Of a stretch of 64,000 bases of DNA, positions 55,485 to 64,000 are shown piece by piece. Both the position numbers and the translations under genes were made by a program. Position 1 is the stretch's first letter, and each line of letters starts with the position of its first letter. Source of the DNA: Vicinamibacterales bacterium (GTDB lineage: Bacteria; Acidobacteriota; Vicinamibacteria; Vicinamibacterales; UBA2999); contig JBAZYO010000013.1 in assembly GCA_041659285.1 (NCBI GenBank), positions 1 through 64,000 of the forward strand. The letters are read 5' to 3'. The notes beneath the pieces are model-generated. The model made no database searches, was not told the DNA's origin, and saw nothing but the letters and a program-made list of their open reading frames with translations.

Positions 55485-56899
55485 GGCGTCGTCCCCGCGG
55501 TGCCGAACGGTCCGAGCAGCAGGAAGTCCAGTTCCTGCCGGAAGCCGTGATCGGACGTGATCAGGTAACGCACGGTCGCCTGCCCATCGCGGAACAACGC
55601 CCGCGGCACCGTGGTCACGGCGTTCACCATGACCACCGCTTCCGGCCCCACCACGATCGGCGACTCGCTCAGCACCAGTGCCGCCCCAGCTGGGTTGGCG
55701 ATGGTGACCTCGAAGCGCTGCGCCTCGTCCAGTTGGTTGGTGAAGCGGATGCGCTGCTGGTTGGCGACCTCTCCGGTCGTCAGCATCCGGTACGGCTCGC
55801 GGCCGCCGCGCACGACCTCGACCAGCGCATCCGCGCGCGTGAAGACCAGCGCGCCCAGCGTGCCCCAGGCCACCGCCATCAGCCCGAGGTAGGCGAGGTT
55901 GCGCGGGCGCCAGATGCGCCGGGCGCCGCCCTGTTGCTGGCGCTCGGAGGTGAACTTGATCAGGCCGGTGGGACGGCCCAGCTTGCGCATCACCTCATCG
56001 CAGGCGTCGACGCATTGCGCCGTGCCGATGCATTCGACCTGCAGGCCGCGCCGGATGTCGACGCCGGTTGGGCACACGCTCACGCAGGCGCCGCAGTCGA
56101 TGCAGTCGCCCGCGGCCACGCCGGCCAGCTGGTGTTTCGGCTGCATCCTCGGCTCGCCCCGGGCGGTGTCGTAGGCCACCAGAATCGTGTCCTTATCGGC
56201 GATGACGCTCTGGAGGCGGCCGTACGGACACGCGATGGTGCACATCTGGTCGCGAAACCAGCCGAAGTCGAAGACGATGAGCCCGGTCAGCGCGGTGATC
56301 GTGAACAGCGCTCCGGTCCACGCCTGCGGATTCGTGGTCAGGCCGTGCACGAGCGCCGACCATCCGGTGAGATAGGCGACGAACGTTGCCGCCATGCTCA
56401 CCGCGAGCACGATCCACAGCGCCCATTTCGTCGCCTTAATCGCGGCTTTTCGCGCCGACAACGGCTGCTTGTTCAGGTGCCGCTGGTTGGTCGGGCCGCC
56501 CTCCACCCAGGCTTCGATCGGGCGGAACAGGAATTCGAGATAGATGGTCTGCGGGCACGCGAACCCGCACCAGACGCGGCCGAACGTCGAGCCGACGAAG
56601 AACACGGTGACGATCACGCCGAAGCCGAATGCCACCAGCAGCAGGTTGTCGGTCGGATGGAAGGTGGCGCCGAACAGGTGGACGCGCCAGGTCGCCAGAT
56701 CGAACAGCATCGCCGGCGCCCCGCCGACCGGAATCAGCGGCAACGCGAAGAACAACACGACGAGGGCGTAGGCGATGGTCCGGCGGATCCCCCAGTAGCG
56801 TCCCTTCCGCACCACCGGGTGCATGAAGCGGCGCTTGCCATCGGCGGCAATGCTGTAGAGGAGTTCTTCCTGTGGCGCGACCTCGAAAACCGAGCTCAT
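55481..56899 (-). CDS. ccoG: CcoG, iron-sulfur cupric reductase for cbb3 assembly
   Basis: 472 residues from ATG 56899. Five TM segments, polyferredoxin parts (CGFACPQTIYLEF; CTIACPYGRLQSV; CIDCGACVSVCPTGVD; CIGTAQCVDACDEVMRK) and a C-terminal Ig-like domain. CcoG reduces Cu(II) before CcoI transport in Rhodobacter. It starts two bases after the ccoP stop. Confidence 0.93.
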   Translation of the reverse strand: MSSVFEVAPQEELLYSIAADGKRRFMHPVVRKGRYWGIRRTIAYALVVLFFALPLIPVGGAPAMLFDLATWRVHLFGATFHPTDNLLLVAFGFGVIVTVFFVGSTFGRVWCGFACPQTIYLEFLFRPIEAWVEGGPTNQRHLNKQPLSARKAAIKATKWALWIVLAVSMAATFVAYLTGWSALVHGLTTNPQAWTGALFTITALTGLIVFDFGWFRDQMCTIACPYGRLQSVIADKDTILVAYDTARGEPRMQPKHQLAGVAAGDCIDCGACVSVCPTGVDIRRGLQVECIGTAQCVDACDEVMRKLGRPTGLIKFTSERQQQGGARRIWRPRNLAYLGLMAVAWGTLGALVFTRADALVEVVRGGREPYRMLTTGEVANQQRIRFTNQLDEAQRFEVTIANPAGAALVLSESPIVVGPEAVVMVNAVTTVPRALFRDGQATVRYLITSDHGFRQELDFLLLGPFGTAGTTP

Positions 56900-56901
56900 G
56901 A

Positions 56902-57489
56902 TCAGCGCTCCGGAATCTTCTCGGGCGTCACGGGGTCGCCCTCCGCGGGCCGGGGATTGGCCGGCATCGAGCCCTGGAGGCTCCGCACGTAGGAGACCAG
57001 GGCCGCCAGTTCCTCTGGCTTCAACGTGCGGCCCCACGGCGGCATGCCTTTCGAAGGCCAGCCCTTGGCCACGGTCTGGAAGATCTGCTCGACCGACCCG
57101 CCATGCAGCCAGCGGTCGTCGGTGAGGTTGGGGCCGATCAGCCCCTGGGCCAGGTCGCCGTGGCACGAGGCGCACGTCCGCGAGAAGCGCGCGGCGGCGA
57201 GATCGAGCACGGCCGGGTCTTTCGCGCCGGCCAGCAACTGGGCCGGCGACGGCGGGACCAGCGGATTCGCATCGAAGTAGACCTGGACCGACGTCAGTGC
57301 TTCCTGAGTCTGCGCCCGGTACTCCGCCTCCAACGACCCCTCGCCGAAGCTGAGGGCGTAGAAGATCAAGTAGCCGGCGGCGAACAGCAGCGATCCCCAC
57401 CAGATGGCCAGCAGCCAGCCCGGCATGGGGTTGTCGTATTCCTTGATGCCGTCGAGTTCGTGAAGGACTTTGTCTTCGTAGTCGGCCAT
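56902..57489 (-). CDS. ccoP: CcoP-like subunit of cbb3 oxidase with a single heme site
   Basis: 195 residues from ATG 57489, with GAGGA upstream. TM segment (GWLLAIWWGSLLFAAGYLIF) after the CcoP-type N-terminus ELDGIKEYDNPMP. One heme motif CASCH near residue 110 with the usual GMPPWG distal Met. Classical CcoP has two hemes and is about 300 residues, so this version lacks the second cytochrome domain. The missing heme could be supplied by ActE or the cytochrome of another gene. This is inference. Confidence 0.88.
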   Translation of the reverse strand: MADYEDKVLHELDGIKEYDNPMPGWLLAIWWGSLLFAAGYLIFYALSFGEGSLEAEYRAQTQEALTSVQVYFDANPLVPPSPAQLLAGAKDPAVLDLAAARFSRTCASCHGDLAQGLIGPNLTDDRWLHGGSVEQIFQTVAKGWPSKGMPPWGRTLKPEELAALVSYVRSLQGSMPANPRPAEGDPVTPEKIPER

Positions 57490-57497
57490 GATCGTCC

Positions 57498-57665
57498 TCA
57501 CGCCTTCTCGTCGTCATCCAGCGCCATGCGCGCGTGCGCGGCGAGATCCTCGGGGCGTGCCTGGTAGAGCCGTACCACGATGAGGATGTAGGCCGCGATG
57601 AAGAACAGCAGCGACCCGATCGCCCAACCGGTGGCGCCGGAGCCGGACGCCAGTTCCTGCAGCAT
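57498..57665 (-). CDS. ccoQ: CcoQ-like small subunit of cbb3 oxidase
   Basis: 55 residues from ATG 57665. One TM segment (WAIGSLLFFIAAYILIVVRL) and a charged tail (QARPEDLAAHARMALDDDEK). The size, position between ccoNO and ccoP, and the single TM fit CcoQ. The longer frame to 57749 lies inside ccoNO. Confidence 0.8.
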   Translation of the reverse strand: MLQELASGSGATGWAIGSLLFFIAAYILIVVRLYQARPEDLAAHARMALDDDEKA

Positions 57666-57667
57666 GG

Positions 57668-59914
57668 CTACCTCATTCCCCCGCCGGCGGGCCGCGCCGG
57701 CGGCACCGGCAGAGCGGCCACCGCCGGTTGCAGCTGCGGGCGCTTCCACTGGATGTCGGTGCCGAGGCGTTGCAGGTAGGCCGTGAGCGCGATGATTTCC
57801 TTGTCGTCGAGCCCGGTGGGCCCCTGCTGCAGCGCCACTTCGCCGGCAATGGCGGCGGCCTGGGTCCGCATGGCCGCCTCGGCGGTGTCGATCGCGCCCT
57901 GGCTATACGGGACGCCGAGCGAGCGCAGGGCGCGCAGCTTCGCGCCGATCAGGCTGGTGTCGAACGGGCTCGTGAGCAGGTGCGGATACCGCGGCATGAT
58001 CGACCCGGGCGTCGTCGAGTCGGGCCGCGCCATGTGGCGGACGTGCCAGAGCGACGGGTACTTGCCGCCGACGCGATGCAGGTCCGGGCCGGTGCGCTTC
58101 GAGCCCCATTGGAAGGGGCGGTCGTAGATGTACTCGCCCGCCTTCGAGTACTCGCCGTAGCGTTCGGTTTCGTAGCGGAACGGCCGGACCATCTGCGAGT
58201 GACAGTTGTAGCAGCCCTCCCGCACGTAGATGTCGCGGCCGACCACCTCGAGCGGCGTGTAGGGCGTGACGCTGGCAATCTCCTTCACGTTGCCCTTGAC
58301 GAAGAACATCGGCACCGTCTCGACCAGCGATCCCACGGCGAGTGCCAATACCACCAGCACGGTGAAGGTCACCAGGCGGCTCTCGAGCATGCGATGGAAG
58401 CCGTGCCGGGTCGCGTACTGCAGGCGGTAGAGCGCGTGGTCGTAGGTGCCGGGGGCGGTCACGGCGCCGGGAGCCAACATCGGCTCGAACACCAGCGGCG
58501 GCGCGTTCACTTCCGGCTCGTCCGCGAAATTGGCCGGCGCCGACTGGATGGTCTTGAACAGGTTCCAGCACATCATCAGCAGGCCGATGAAGAACACCAC
58601 GCCGCCCATCAGGCGAACCCAGTAGAGTGGAACCAGCCGCACGACCGTCTCGATGAAGTCCGGGTAGACCAGCCGGCCGTCGGGCTCGAACGCGCGCCAC
58701 ATCGCCCACTGCGTGATGCCCGCCACCCACATCGACACCTGGTAGCTGATCAGGCCGACGGTGGCGATCCAGAAGTGCAGCGTCGCGAGCCTCGTCGAGT
58801 AGAGCCCGGTCTTCCACAGCCGAGGCACCGCCCAGTAGAGGATGGCGAACGACAGGAAGGCGTTCCAGCCGAGCGTGCCGGCGTGAACGTGGCCGATGGT
58901 CCAGTCGGTGAAGTGCGACACCGCATTCACCGACTTGATCGACATCATCGGGCCTTCGAACGTCGACATCCCGTAGTAGGTGATGGCGACGACCATGAAC
59001 TTCAGGATCGGGTCCTCGCGGAGCTTGTGCCAAGCGCCGCGCAGCGTGAAGAAGCCGTTGACCATGCCGCCCCATGACGGCATCCACAAGATCAGCGAGA
59101 ACAGCATGCCCAGAGTGGAGGCCCACTCGGGCACCGCGGAGTAATGCAGGTGGTGCGGCCCCGCCCAGATGTAGACGAACACCAGCGACCAGAAGTGCAT
59201 GATCGACAGCCGGTAGCTGAACACCGGCCGCTCCGCCGCCTTCGGCAGGTAGTAGTACATCAGCCCCAGGAACGGCGTCGTCAGGAAGAAGGCGACGGCG
59301 TTGTGGCCGTACCACCACTGCATCAGCGCGTCCTTGACGCCGGCGTAGGCCGAGTAGCTGCCGAGCCACGAGTACGGCATCACCATGCTGTTGCCGATGT
59401 GCAGGATGGCGACGGCGACGATGGTGGCGATGTAGAACCAGATGGCGACGTAGAGGTGCTTCTCGCGGCGAATCGCGATGGTGCCGAAGAAGTTGATCGC
59501 GAACGTCACCCACAGCACGGCGATGACGATGTCGAGCAGCCACGGCAGCTCGGCGTACTCCTTGCCCTGGGTGTTGCCGGTGACGAGGGCGACGGCGGCG
59601 GCGACGATCAGCAGCTGCCAGCCCCAGAAGTGGAACTTCGACAGGGCGTCGCTGAAGAGGCGCGTTTTCAACAGCCGCTGGCTCGAGTGATAGGTGCCGG
59701 CGAAGATGATGTTGCCGCAGAACGCGAAGATGACGGCGTTGGTGTGGAGCGGACGGAGGCGGCCAAACGTCAGGTAGGGCGCCAGGTTCAGCGCCGGCAT
59801 GAACAACATCGCCGCAATCAGCACGCCGACGAGCATGCCGACGACGGCCCACACCACGGCGGCCAGAAAAAACAGCCGTGGCGTGCGATCGTCGTAACGA
59901 ACGGTGTTGCCCAT
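57668..59914 (-). CDS. ccoNO: CcoN-CcoO fusion, catalytic subunit of cbb3 cytochrome oxidase
   Basis: 748 residues from ATG 59914 (AAGGG four bases upstream). Residues 1-475 are CcoN: 12 TM segments with heme and copper His residues in LRPLHTN, WWYGHNAVAF, GPHHLHYS and HVHAGTLGWN. Residues 505-700 are CcoO: one TM segment (VTFTVLVVLALAVGSLVE), heme motif CYNCHSQM and a Met ligand in MPRYPHLL. In most bacteria these are two genes. The fusion is in frame and uninterrupted. The complex reduces O2 to water with high affinity and pumps protons. Confidence 0.93.
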   Translation of the reverse strand: MGNTVRYDDRTPRLFFLAAVVWAVVGMLVGVLIAAMLFMPALNLAPYLTFGRLRPLHTNAVIFAFCGNIIFAGTYHSSQRLLKTRLFSDALSKFHFWGWQLLIVAAAVALVTGNTQGKEYAELPWLLDIVIAVLWVTFAINFFGTIAIRREKHLYVAIWFYIATIVAVAILHIGNSMVMPYSWLGSYSAYAGVKDALMQWWYGHNAVAFFLTTPFLGLMYYYLPKAAERPVFSYRLSIMHFWSLVFVYIWAGPHHLHYSAVPEWASTLGMLFSLILWMPSWGGMVNGFFTLRGAWHKLREDPILKFMVVAITYYGMSTFEGPMMSIKSVNAVSHFTDWTIGHVHAGTLGWNAFLSFAILYWAVPRLWKTGLYSTRLATLHFWIATVGLISYQVSMWVAGITQWAMWRAFEPDGRLVYPDFIETVVRLVPLYWVRLMGGVVFFIGLLMMCWNLFKTIQSAPANFADEPEVNAPPLVFEPMLAPGAVTAPGTYDHALYRLQYATRHGFHRMLESRLVTFTVLVVLALAVGSLVETVPMFFVKGNVKEIASVTPYTPLEVVGRDIYVREGCYNCHSQMVRPFRYETERYGEYSKAGEYIYDRPFQWGSKRTGPDLHRVGGKYPSLWHVRHMARPDSTTPGSIMPRYPHLLTSPFDTSLIGAKLRALRSLGVPYSQGAIDTAEAAMRTQAAAIAGEVALQQGPTGLDDKEIIALTAYLQRLGTDIQWKRPQLQPAVAALPVPPARPAGGGMR

Positions 59915-60119
59915 CACGCCCTTGCGCTTTCAGGTGGGTGGTGGGGCATTCAGGACAGTCGTTCAGCAAGACTTGTTCCGTCGAGCTGGGGACCCTCCCC
60001 GGGGGAAAACGCGGGTACAAACGCGGGAAAATTCGCAGCGCTCTGGAAATCTTCGCGGTCCGGGAAGCCCGGCTGGATATACTTCGTGACAAATTGCAGC
60101 GGCCGACAGGAGGCTTCTA

Positions 60120-60998
60120 ATGTGCGATCAGGACCATTTCGACGACGACCTGAAGGAATACATCTCGCGCGGCGCGGTGACGCGGCGTGAGCTTGGGGCG
60201 CTGGCGTTCGGCGCGGGCATGGCGTTCGTGCTGCCGCGGGCGGCCAACGCGCAGGCCGTGCGCGAGTCCGAAGTCAAGGTAACGACGCCGGACGGCGTCG
60301 CCGACTGTTACTTCGTCCACCCGGCCACCGGCGCGCATGCCGGCGTCATCGTGTGGCCCGACATTCTTGGGCTGCGTCCGGCCTTCCGGCAAATGGGCAA
60401 GCGCCTTGCCGAGTCGGGCTATTCGGTGCTGGTCGTGAACCCCTTCTATCGCCAGAAACCCGCGCCCGTCGTCCCGACCGGCGCACAGTTTTCGGATCCC
60501 GAGGTCCGCAAGACGGTGATGGGGCTGGCGGGCAACCTGAACGCCACCACGCACGTGACCGACGCCAAGGCGTTTGTCGCGTTCCTGGATGCGCAGGCTG
60601 CGGTCGACAAGCGCAAGAAGATCGGCACGACGGGTTATTGCATGGGCGGGCCCATCGTCATGCGCACCGCAGCGGCGGTTCCAGACCGCATCGGCGCCGG
60701 CGCGTCGTTCCACGGCGGCGGCCTGGTCACCACGGACCCCACCAGCCCGCACCTGCTGGTTCCCACCATGAAGGCGCAGTTCCTGTTCGCCATTGCCGAG
60801 AACGACGACCAGCGGGAACCGGATGCGAAGACCGTGTTGAAAGACACCTACGCCAAGGCCAATCTCCCCGCGGAGATCGAGGTCTACTCCGGCGCCGCGC
60901 ACGGCTGGTGCCCGCCCGACTCGGCGGTCTACAACGAGAAGCAGGCCGAGCGGGCGTGGAGCCGCCTGCTGGTGCTGTTCGGCAAGGCGTTGGCGTAG
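60120..60998 (+). CDS. Dienelactone-hydrolase-family enzyme with a Tat-like signal
   Basis: 292 residues. N-terminal 25 residues, then a Tat-like motif TRRELGALAFGAGMAFVL and the mature alpha/beta hydrolase. Catalytic Cys174 in GYCMGG, Asp in AENDDQ and His in AAHGWCPP form the DLH triad. It has GGAGG eight bases before ATG 60120. Exported DLH proteins may act on lactones or esters outside the cytoplasm. It diverges from the ccoNO operon across a 205-base gap that holds a TATACT -10-like box at 60078-60083. Confidence 0.88.
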   Translation: MCDQDHFDDDLKEYISRGAVTRRELGALAFGAGMAFVLPRAANAQAVRESEVKVTTPDGVADCYFVHPATGAHAGVIVWPDILGLRPAFRQMGKRLAESGYSVLVVNPFYRQKPAPVVPTGAQFSDPEVRKTVMGLAGNLNATTHVTDAKAFVAFLDAQAAVDKRKKIGTTGYCMGGPIVMRTAAAVPDRIGAGASFHGGGLVTTDPTSPHLLVPTMKAQFLFAIAENDDQREPDAKTVLKDTYAKANLPAEIEVYSGAAHGWCPPDSAVYNEKQAERAWSRLLVLFGKALA

Positions 60999-61015
60999 AC
61001 CCGTAGCTGACAGGG

Positions 61016-62011
61016 ATGACGATCCAGTCGCCCTTCAAGCAGCCAGGACTGGGCAAAGGCACCCAGGAGTGGGAACCGCGAGGGGCCTTCGGGCGCGCGG
61101 TGAAGTCAGCACTCGAGGTTGCTGAGGTGGGCGCGATGGCACTCGTCAGCCTGGCCGCCTTTGTCTTCCAGTGGACCGTGCTCATCGCGTTCGGCGTCGT
61201 GGTGCTGGCGGCGGCGACTTACGCGGTCTGGCAGGGCGTACCCGTCGTCTGGACGGCACTGTTCGATGCGATGAGCGCCGGCGTGAACGCGGGGACAGCG
61301 ATAGCGGCAGGACTCCAGATGCCGTTCACCGAGTTCATCGCCAACGCCGCCATGGGGGCGTTCGTCGGATTGGTGATCGGCGTATTGCGCTATCGCGAGC
61401 GGCGGCACTCATCGTTAGCGCAGCGGGTCGTCGAAATCCTTGGGGAGCCAGAGCTTCTGTCGGTTCAGCGCCTGGGCGTCTCCACGGTGGCCGGACACAT
61501 GATCGCAGGAGTTGTCGCTGGATTTTTGATGGCGTGGCTGGGCTTTCCATCCTGGGGTTCGGCAGGGGGCCTCGAAGCCCTCCGCGATACTCCGGTTGTG
61601 GTCTGGGCGATCGGCGCCGGATCGGGGTTCGGCGGAGGTTTTGGTGGAGCGTTCCCCTTCGATTGGGCCGCGTTTATCCGGCTGATTCTCGCGGTTTTGA
61701 CGATTTGCGCGGTTCTCACCGCGACGAGCCTCGCGCTCGCAACCGTAGCGGTGGCCGCAATCGCCGGCCTGATCTACGGGACGTCGCAGGCGATCACGGT
61801 GACGCTGGCCTTGGCCTTGACGCCTCAACTCCCGGACCATCCCTTTCGCGATGGGAAGGTCTACATGCCGGAGCGGGTTCACGCCGAGCTTTCGAACGAC
61901 GCGGCCCGCAGCACCATGATCGGTGGCGCGGCGTACACCGGAGCGATCACCGGGCTGCTGACCGCCACGCTGATTACCGTCTGGGAGTTGCTGACGGCCT
62001 TGGCGAACTGA
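61016..62011 (+). CDS. Multi-spanning membrane protein of unknown function
   Basis: 331 residues with about seven hydrophobic segments (FVFQWTVLIAFGVVVLAAAT, VVWAIGAGSGFGGGFGGAF) and no recognisable transport or enzyme motif. The codon choice is slightly less GC-rich than its neighbours (for example TTAGCG, TTTTTG), which could mean later acquisition. Its start at 61016 is 17 bases after the hydrolase stop, so they may be co-transcribed. Confidence 0.75.
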   Translation: MTIQSPFKQPGLGKGTQEWEPRGAFGRAVKSALEVAEVGAMALVSLAAFVFQWTVLIAFGVVVLAAATYAVWQGVPVVWTALFDAMSAGVNAGTAIAAGLQMPFTEFIANAAMGAFVGLVIGVLRYRERRHSSLAQRVVEILGEPELLSVQRLGVSTVAGHMIAGVVAGFLMAWLGFPSWGSAGGLEALRDTPVVVWAIGAGSGFGGGFGGAFPFDWAAFIRLILAVLTICAVLTATSLALATVAVAAIAGLIYGTSQAITVTLALALTPQLPDHPFRDGKVYMPERVHAELSNDAARSTMIGGAAYTGAITGLLTATLITVWELLTALAN

Positions 62012-62029
62012 CCGGCGCGAGGTCGAGTA

Positions 62030-62935
62030 CTACTTACCCATCGCCTTGTTGATCGCGTCCACCGTCAGCTTGGCGCGCAGCTCGGCGATCTTCTTTCCCA
62101 TCTCCAGCGTCTTGCTCATGGGCAACAGGCTGACGCCGTTGATCGTGGTGCGGTTGGCCTTGGTGCGCTCGTCGATGCGGATGGTCTTCGGGTCGTACAG
62201 CGCCATCAACGCGTCGATGCCGTACTCCTCGTGGATCTTGTCGGAGCCCTGGCTGGCGCCAATCTCGATCTGCTCGGGGATGCCGCTGGCCTGCAGCATC
62301 TTCTGCACCGACGCGTAGTCGTAGTACTCGGGGATGAAGATGAACCGGGTGCCCGCCGCCTTGAATTTCTCGTCGAGCGTGGCCGCCACTTCTTTCATGG
62401 CGCCCTGGTTGCCGCCGCTGTCGCCCATCAGGATCACTTTCGTGAAGCCCATGCCCTTGAGGCTCATGGCCATGTCGGTCAGCACGGCGCGATAGGTGGC
62501 CTGCGACAGGAACACGCTGCCGGGCGCGACGCGGTCGCCGTCGGGCCGGCCGGGTTCGAGGGTCACAATCGGCGCCACGAGGGCATTCCCCAACTTGCGC
62601 GCAATCGCATCGCCCATCACCTTGAGCACGAAGTTGTGCTTGCCGGTGGCCAGGTGCGGGCCGTTGGATTCAACGCCGCCGGTGAGGATGAGGCCCGTGG
62701 TCTTGCCCGCCTTGATGGCGTCGCGCACTTCCATCCAGGTCAGTTCCTCGGTCCACACGCTGTCGAGCGCGGCAATCGGCCGCGGGGCGATCATTTCCGC
62801 CTCGCGCCGCTTGGCGGCTTCCGCCTGCTGTTCCGGCGTGAGCTGCGGCCGCTGCGGACGCGCCCCCGGCGCCTGGGCGGCGACACTGACCGTGAACATG
62901 CAGACAGCGATGACAACGCGCACGAGTAGTTTCAT
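62030..62935 (-). CDS. Secreted creatininase-family protein
   Basis: 301 residues from ATG 62935 (GGAG six bases upstream). Signal peptide (VVIAVCMFTVSVAAQ). The creatininase fold is seen in GGVESNGPHLATGKHN (metal-binding Glu and His) and VILMGDSGGNQ. Creatininases are cytoplasmic amidohydrolases, so the export signal is unusual. Substrate unknown. Confidence 0.85.
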   Translation of the reverse strand: MKLLVRVVIAVCMFTVSVAAQAPGARPQRPQLTPEQQAEAAKRREAEMIAPRPIAALDSVWTEELTWMEVRDAIKAGKTTGLILTGGVESNGPHLATGKHNFVLKVMGDAIARKLGNALVAPIVTLEPGRPDGDRVAPGSVFLSQATYRAVLTDMAMSLKGMGFTKVILMGDSGGNQGAMKEVAATLDEKFKAAGTRFIFIPEYYDYASVQKMLQASGIPEQIEIGASQGSDKIHEEYGIDALMALYDPKTIRIDERTKANRTTINGVSLLPMSKTLEMGKKIAELRAKLTVDAINKAMGK

Positions 62936-63009
62936 AAGGGGCTCCACCGGCGATATTTTACTCACAGGACGCCACCGCCGACACAGGCAATGAGCGATAA
63001 TCCCGGCTC

Positions 63010-64000
63010 ATGACGTGCACACGCTCGTTCGCGGCCCTGGTGGCCGGCTTGCTCCTGCCCCTGGTGGCCGCCGCTCAAGGGGCGACCGCCAAGGCCGACC
63101 CCAAGTCGCCCACCTCCGATCGGCTGCCGATCTACGAGATCGATCCGACCTGGCCGCCGACGCTGCCTAACGATTGGATCCTCGGCGACATCCGCGGGTT
63201 GTTCGTGGACGATCGCGATCACCTCTGGGTGATCCACATGCCGTCGAGCCTCACCGATCAGGAGATCGGCGCGGCCTCGAAGCCGCCGATTGCCGACTGC
63301 TGCCTTCCCGCACCGCCGGTCCTCGAACTGGACGCCGAGGGCAAGGTGTTGCGCACATGGGGCGGACCCGGCGACGGCTACACCTGGTTCAAGCAGGAAC
63401 ACGGCATCTACATCGACCACAACGGCTTCGTCTGGATGGGCACCAGCAACGGCATGCACGTGATGAAGTTCACGCAGGACGGCAAGCACGTGATGACCAT
63501 CGGCGAGCCCGGCGTCAACAAGGGCAGCAACGATCCGGATCACCTGGGTGGACCGGCCAATTTCTACGTCGAGCCGAAGACCAATGAGCTGTTCATCGCC
63601 GACGGCTACATCAACAAGCGGGTCGTGGTCTACGACGCCGCGACCGGGAAGTACAAGCGGCATTGGGGCGCCTACGGTAAGCGTCCGGACGACACGCAAA
63701 AGTACGCGTATCCGGTGAAGCCCGACAGTCCCCCGCAGCAGTACTCCACGTTGCACGGCCTCGTCGGATCCAAGGACGGCCTCATCTATGTCTCGGATCG
63801 CCGCGGCAACCGCATCCAGGTATTCCGCCAGAACGGCGAGTACCTGATGGAGCGGTTCGTGCGTCCGGAAACCGGCGGGTCGGGGAGCGGCTTCAGCCTG
63901 CAGTTTTCGCGCGACGCGGAACAGAGCCTGCTCTACCTGATCGACGGCACCAACCAGCGCGTGTGGATTCTCCGCAGGAAAGATCTCGCGATTCTCGACC
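63010..64000 (+). CDS. Secreted beta-propeller (NHL-like) protein, cut by the right edge
   Basis: At least 330 residues, open to the window end. Signal peptide (LVAGLLLPLVAAAQG). Beta-propeller repeats show the pattern 'GxVLRTWGG', 'GIYIDHNGFVWMGTSN' and 'NRIQVFRQNGEYL', as in NHL or peptidyl-alpha-hydroxyglycine alpha-amidating lyase-like proteins. Many Asp and Cys pairs. The C-terminus lies outside the window, so the full domain content is unknown. The start is 10 bases after a GATAAT -10-like box (62994-62999) and diverges from the creatininase gene. Confidence 0.85.
   Translation, partial: MTCTRSFAALVAGLLLPLVAAAQGATAKADPKSPTSDRLPIYEIDPTWPPTLPNDWILGDIRGLFVDDRDHLWVIHMPSSLTDQEIGAASKPPIADCCLPAPPVLELDAEGKVLRTWGGPGDGYTWFKQEHGIYIDHNGFVWMGTSNGMHVMKFTQDGKHVMTIGEPGVNKGSNDPDHLGGPANFYVEPKTNELFIADGYINKRVVVYDAATGKYKRHWGAYGKRPDDTQKYAYPVKPDSPPQQYSTLHGLVGSKDGLIYVSDRRGNRIQVFRQNGEYLMERFVRPETGGSGSGFSLQFSRDAEQSLLYLIDGTNQRVWILRRKDLAILD

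Noticed and set aside
57903..60092. 729-codon leftward frame in the ccoNO region, out of phase with the oxidase
   Set aside because: The in-phase frame carries the complete set of heme-copper ligands. The alternative is a frame-shadow with Arg-rich composition.

Overview
The window reads as chromosomal DNA from a GC-rich, Gram-negative, aerobic, non-photosynthetic bacterium. An Acidobacteriota lineage close to Vicinamibacteria is my best guess. The reasons are indirect: a secreted VWA protein of the type common in acidobacteria, an alternative complex III plus cbb3 oxidase respiratory cluster, many secreted single-domain hydrolases, Tat-signal proteins, and a short tandem repeat that translates as 'SGQAL'. 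No rRNA, tRNA, CRISPR array, integrase or transposase is visible. Coding density is very high and no gap between genes exceeds about 210 bases.

Layout. 1-5.8 kb: end of an unidentified gene, then a complete RND efflux system (TolC-like, RND pump, adaptor). 5.8-10.7 kb: an outer-membrane-type protein with a His-rich motif, diverging from an apparent reactive-sulfur operon (ArsR-rhodanese regulator with a palindromic operator, MFS carrier, DsrE-like protein, and a frameshifted sulfide:quinone reductase-like flavoprotein). 10.8-14.5 kb: a DevBCA/MacAB-like ABC exporter and a Met/His-rich periplasmic protein. 14.6-17.5 kb: nucleoside-phosphorylase-like protein, a lipoprotein, a mercury-type MerR diverging from a thioredoxin-like lipoprotein, and a small secreted protein. 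17.6-21 kb: a flavoprotein/ferredoxin pair, then arsenite methyltransferase ArsM with its own operator-promoter. A 163-bp hairpin element supplies the stop codons of arsM and of the facing gene. 21-26.8 kb: sodium:solute symporter and a cytochrome c cluster that includes a cytochrome-beta-barrel fusion and a pentaheme cytochrome. 26.9-34.1 kb: M1 aminopeptidase and a two-gene module of a thermolysin-like metallopeptidase and a PGRP/amidase-alpha/beta-hydrolase-caspase fusion. 34.2-43.8 kb: miscellaneous genes, including a sugar-kinase/APH fusion, a TldD/TldE pair whose TldD carries a Tat signal, a VWA protein, a beta-lactamase-fold esterase and a TauE transporter. 43.9-59.9 kb: one leftward run of 14 tightly packed genes encoding a cbb3 oxidase with a CcoN-CcoO fusion, its assembly factors CcoGHIS, and alternative complex III ActABCDEF. 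60-64 kb: dienelactone hydrolase, a membrane protein, a secreted creatininase-family protein and the start of a beta-propeller protein that runs off the right edge.

How the genes work together. Much of the left half looks like metal, metalloid and sulfur stress handling: efflux, arsenic methylation, a mercury-type switch, and sulfide or persulfide oxidation. The right half is an aerobic respiratory chain in which alternative complex III oxidises quinol and passes electrons to the co-encoded cbb3 oxidase. The candidate for a previously undescribed system is the PGRP-hydrolase-caspase protein with its stop-start-linked metallopeptidase at 29.5-34.1 kb. Its combination of a peptidoglycan-recognition fold, a serine-hydrolase fold and a caspase fold in one polypeptide suggests a sensing-and-proteolysis module. 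That role is inference only.
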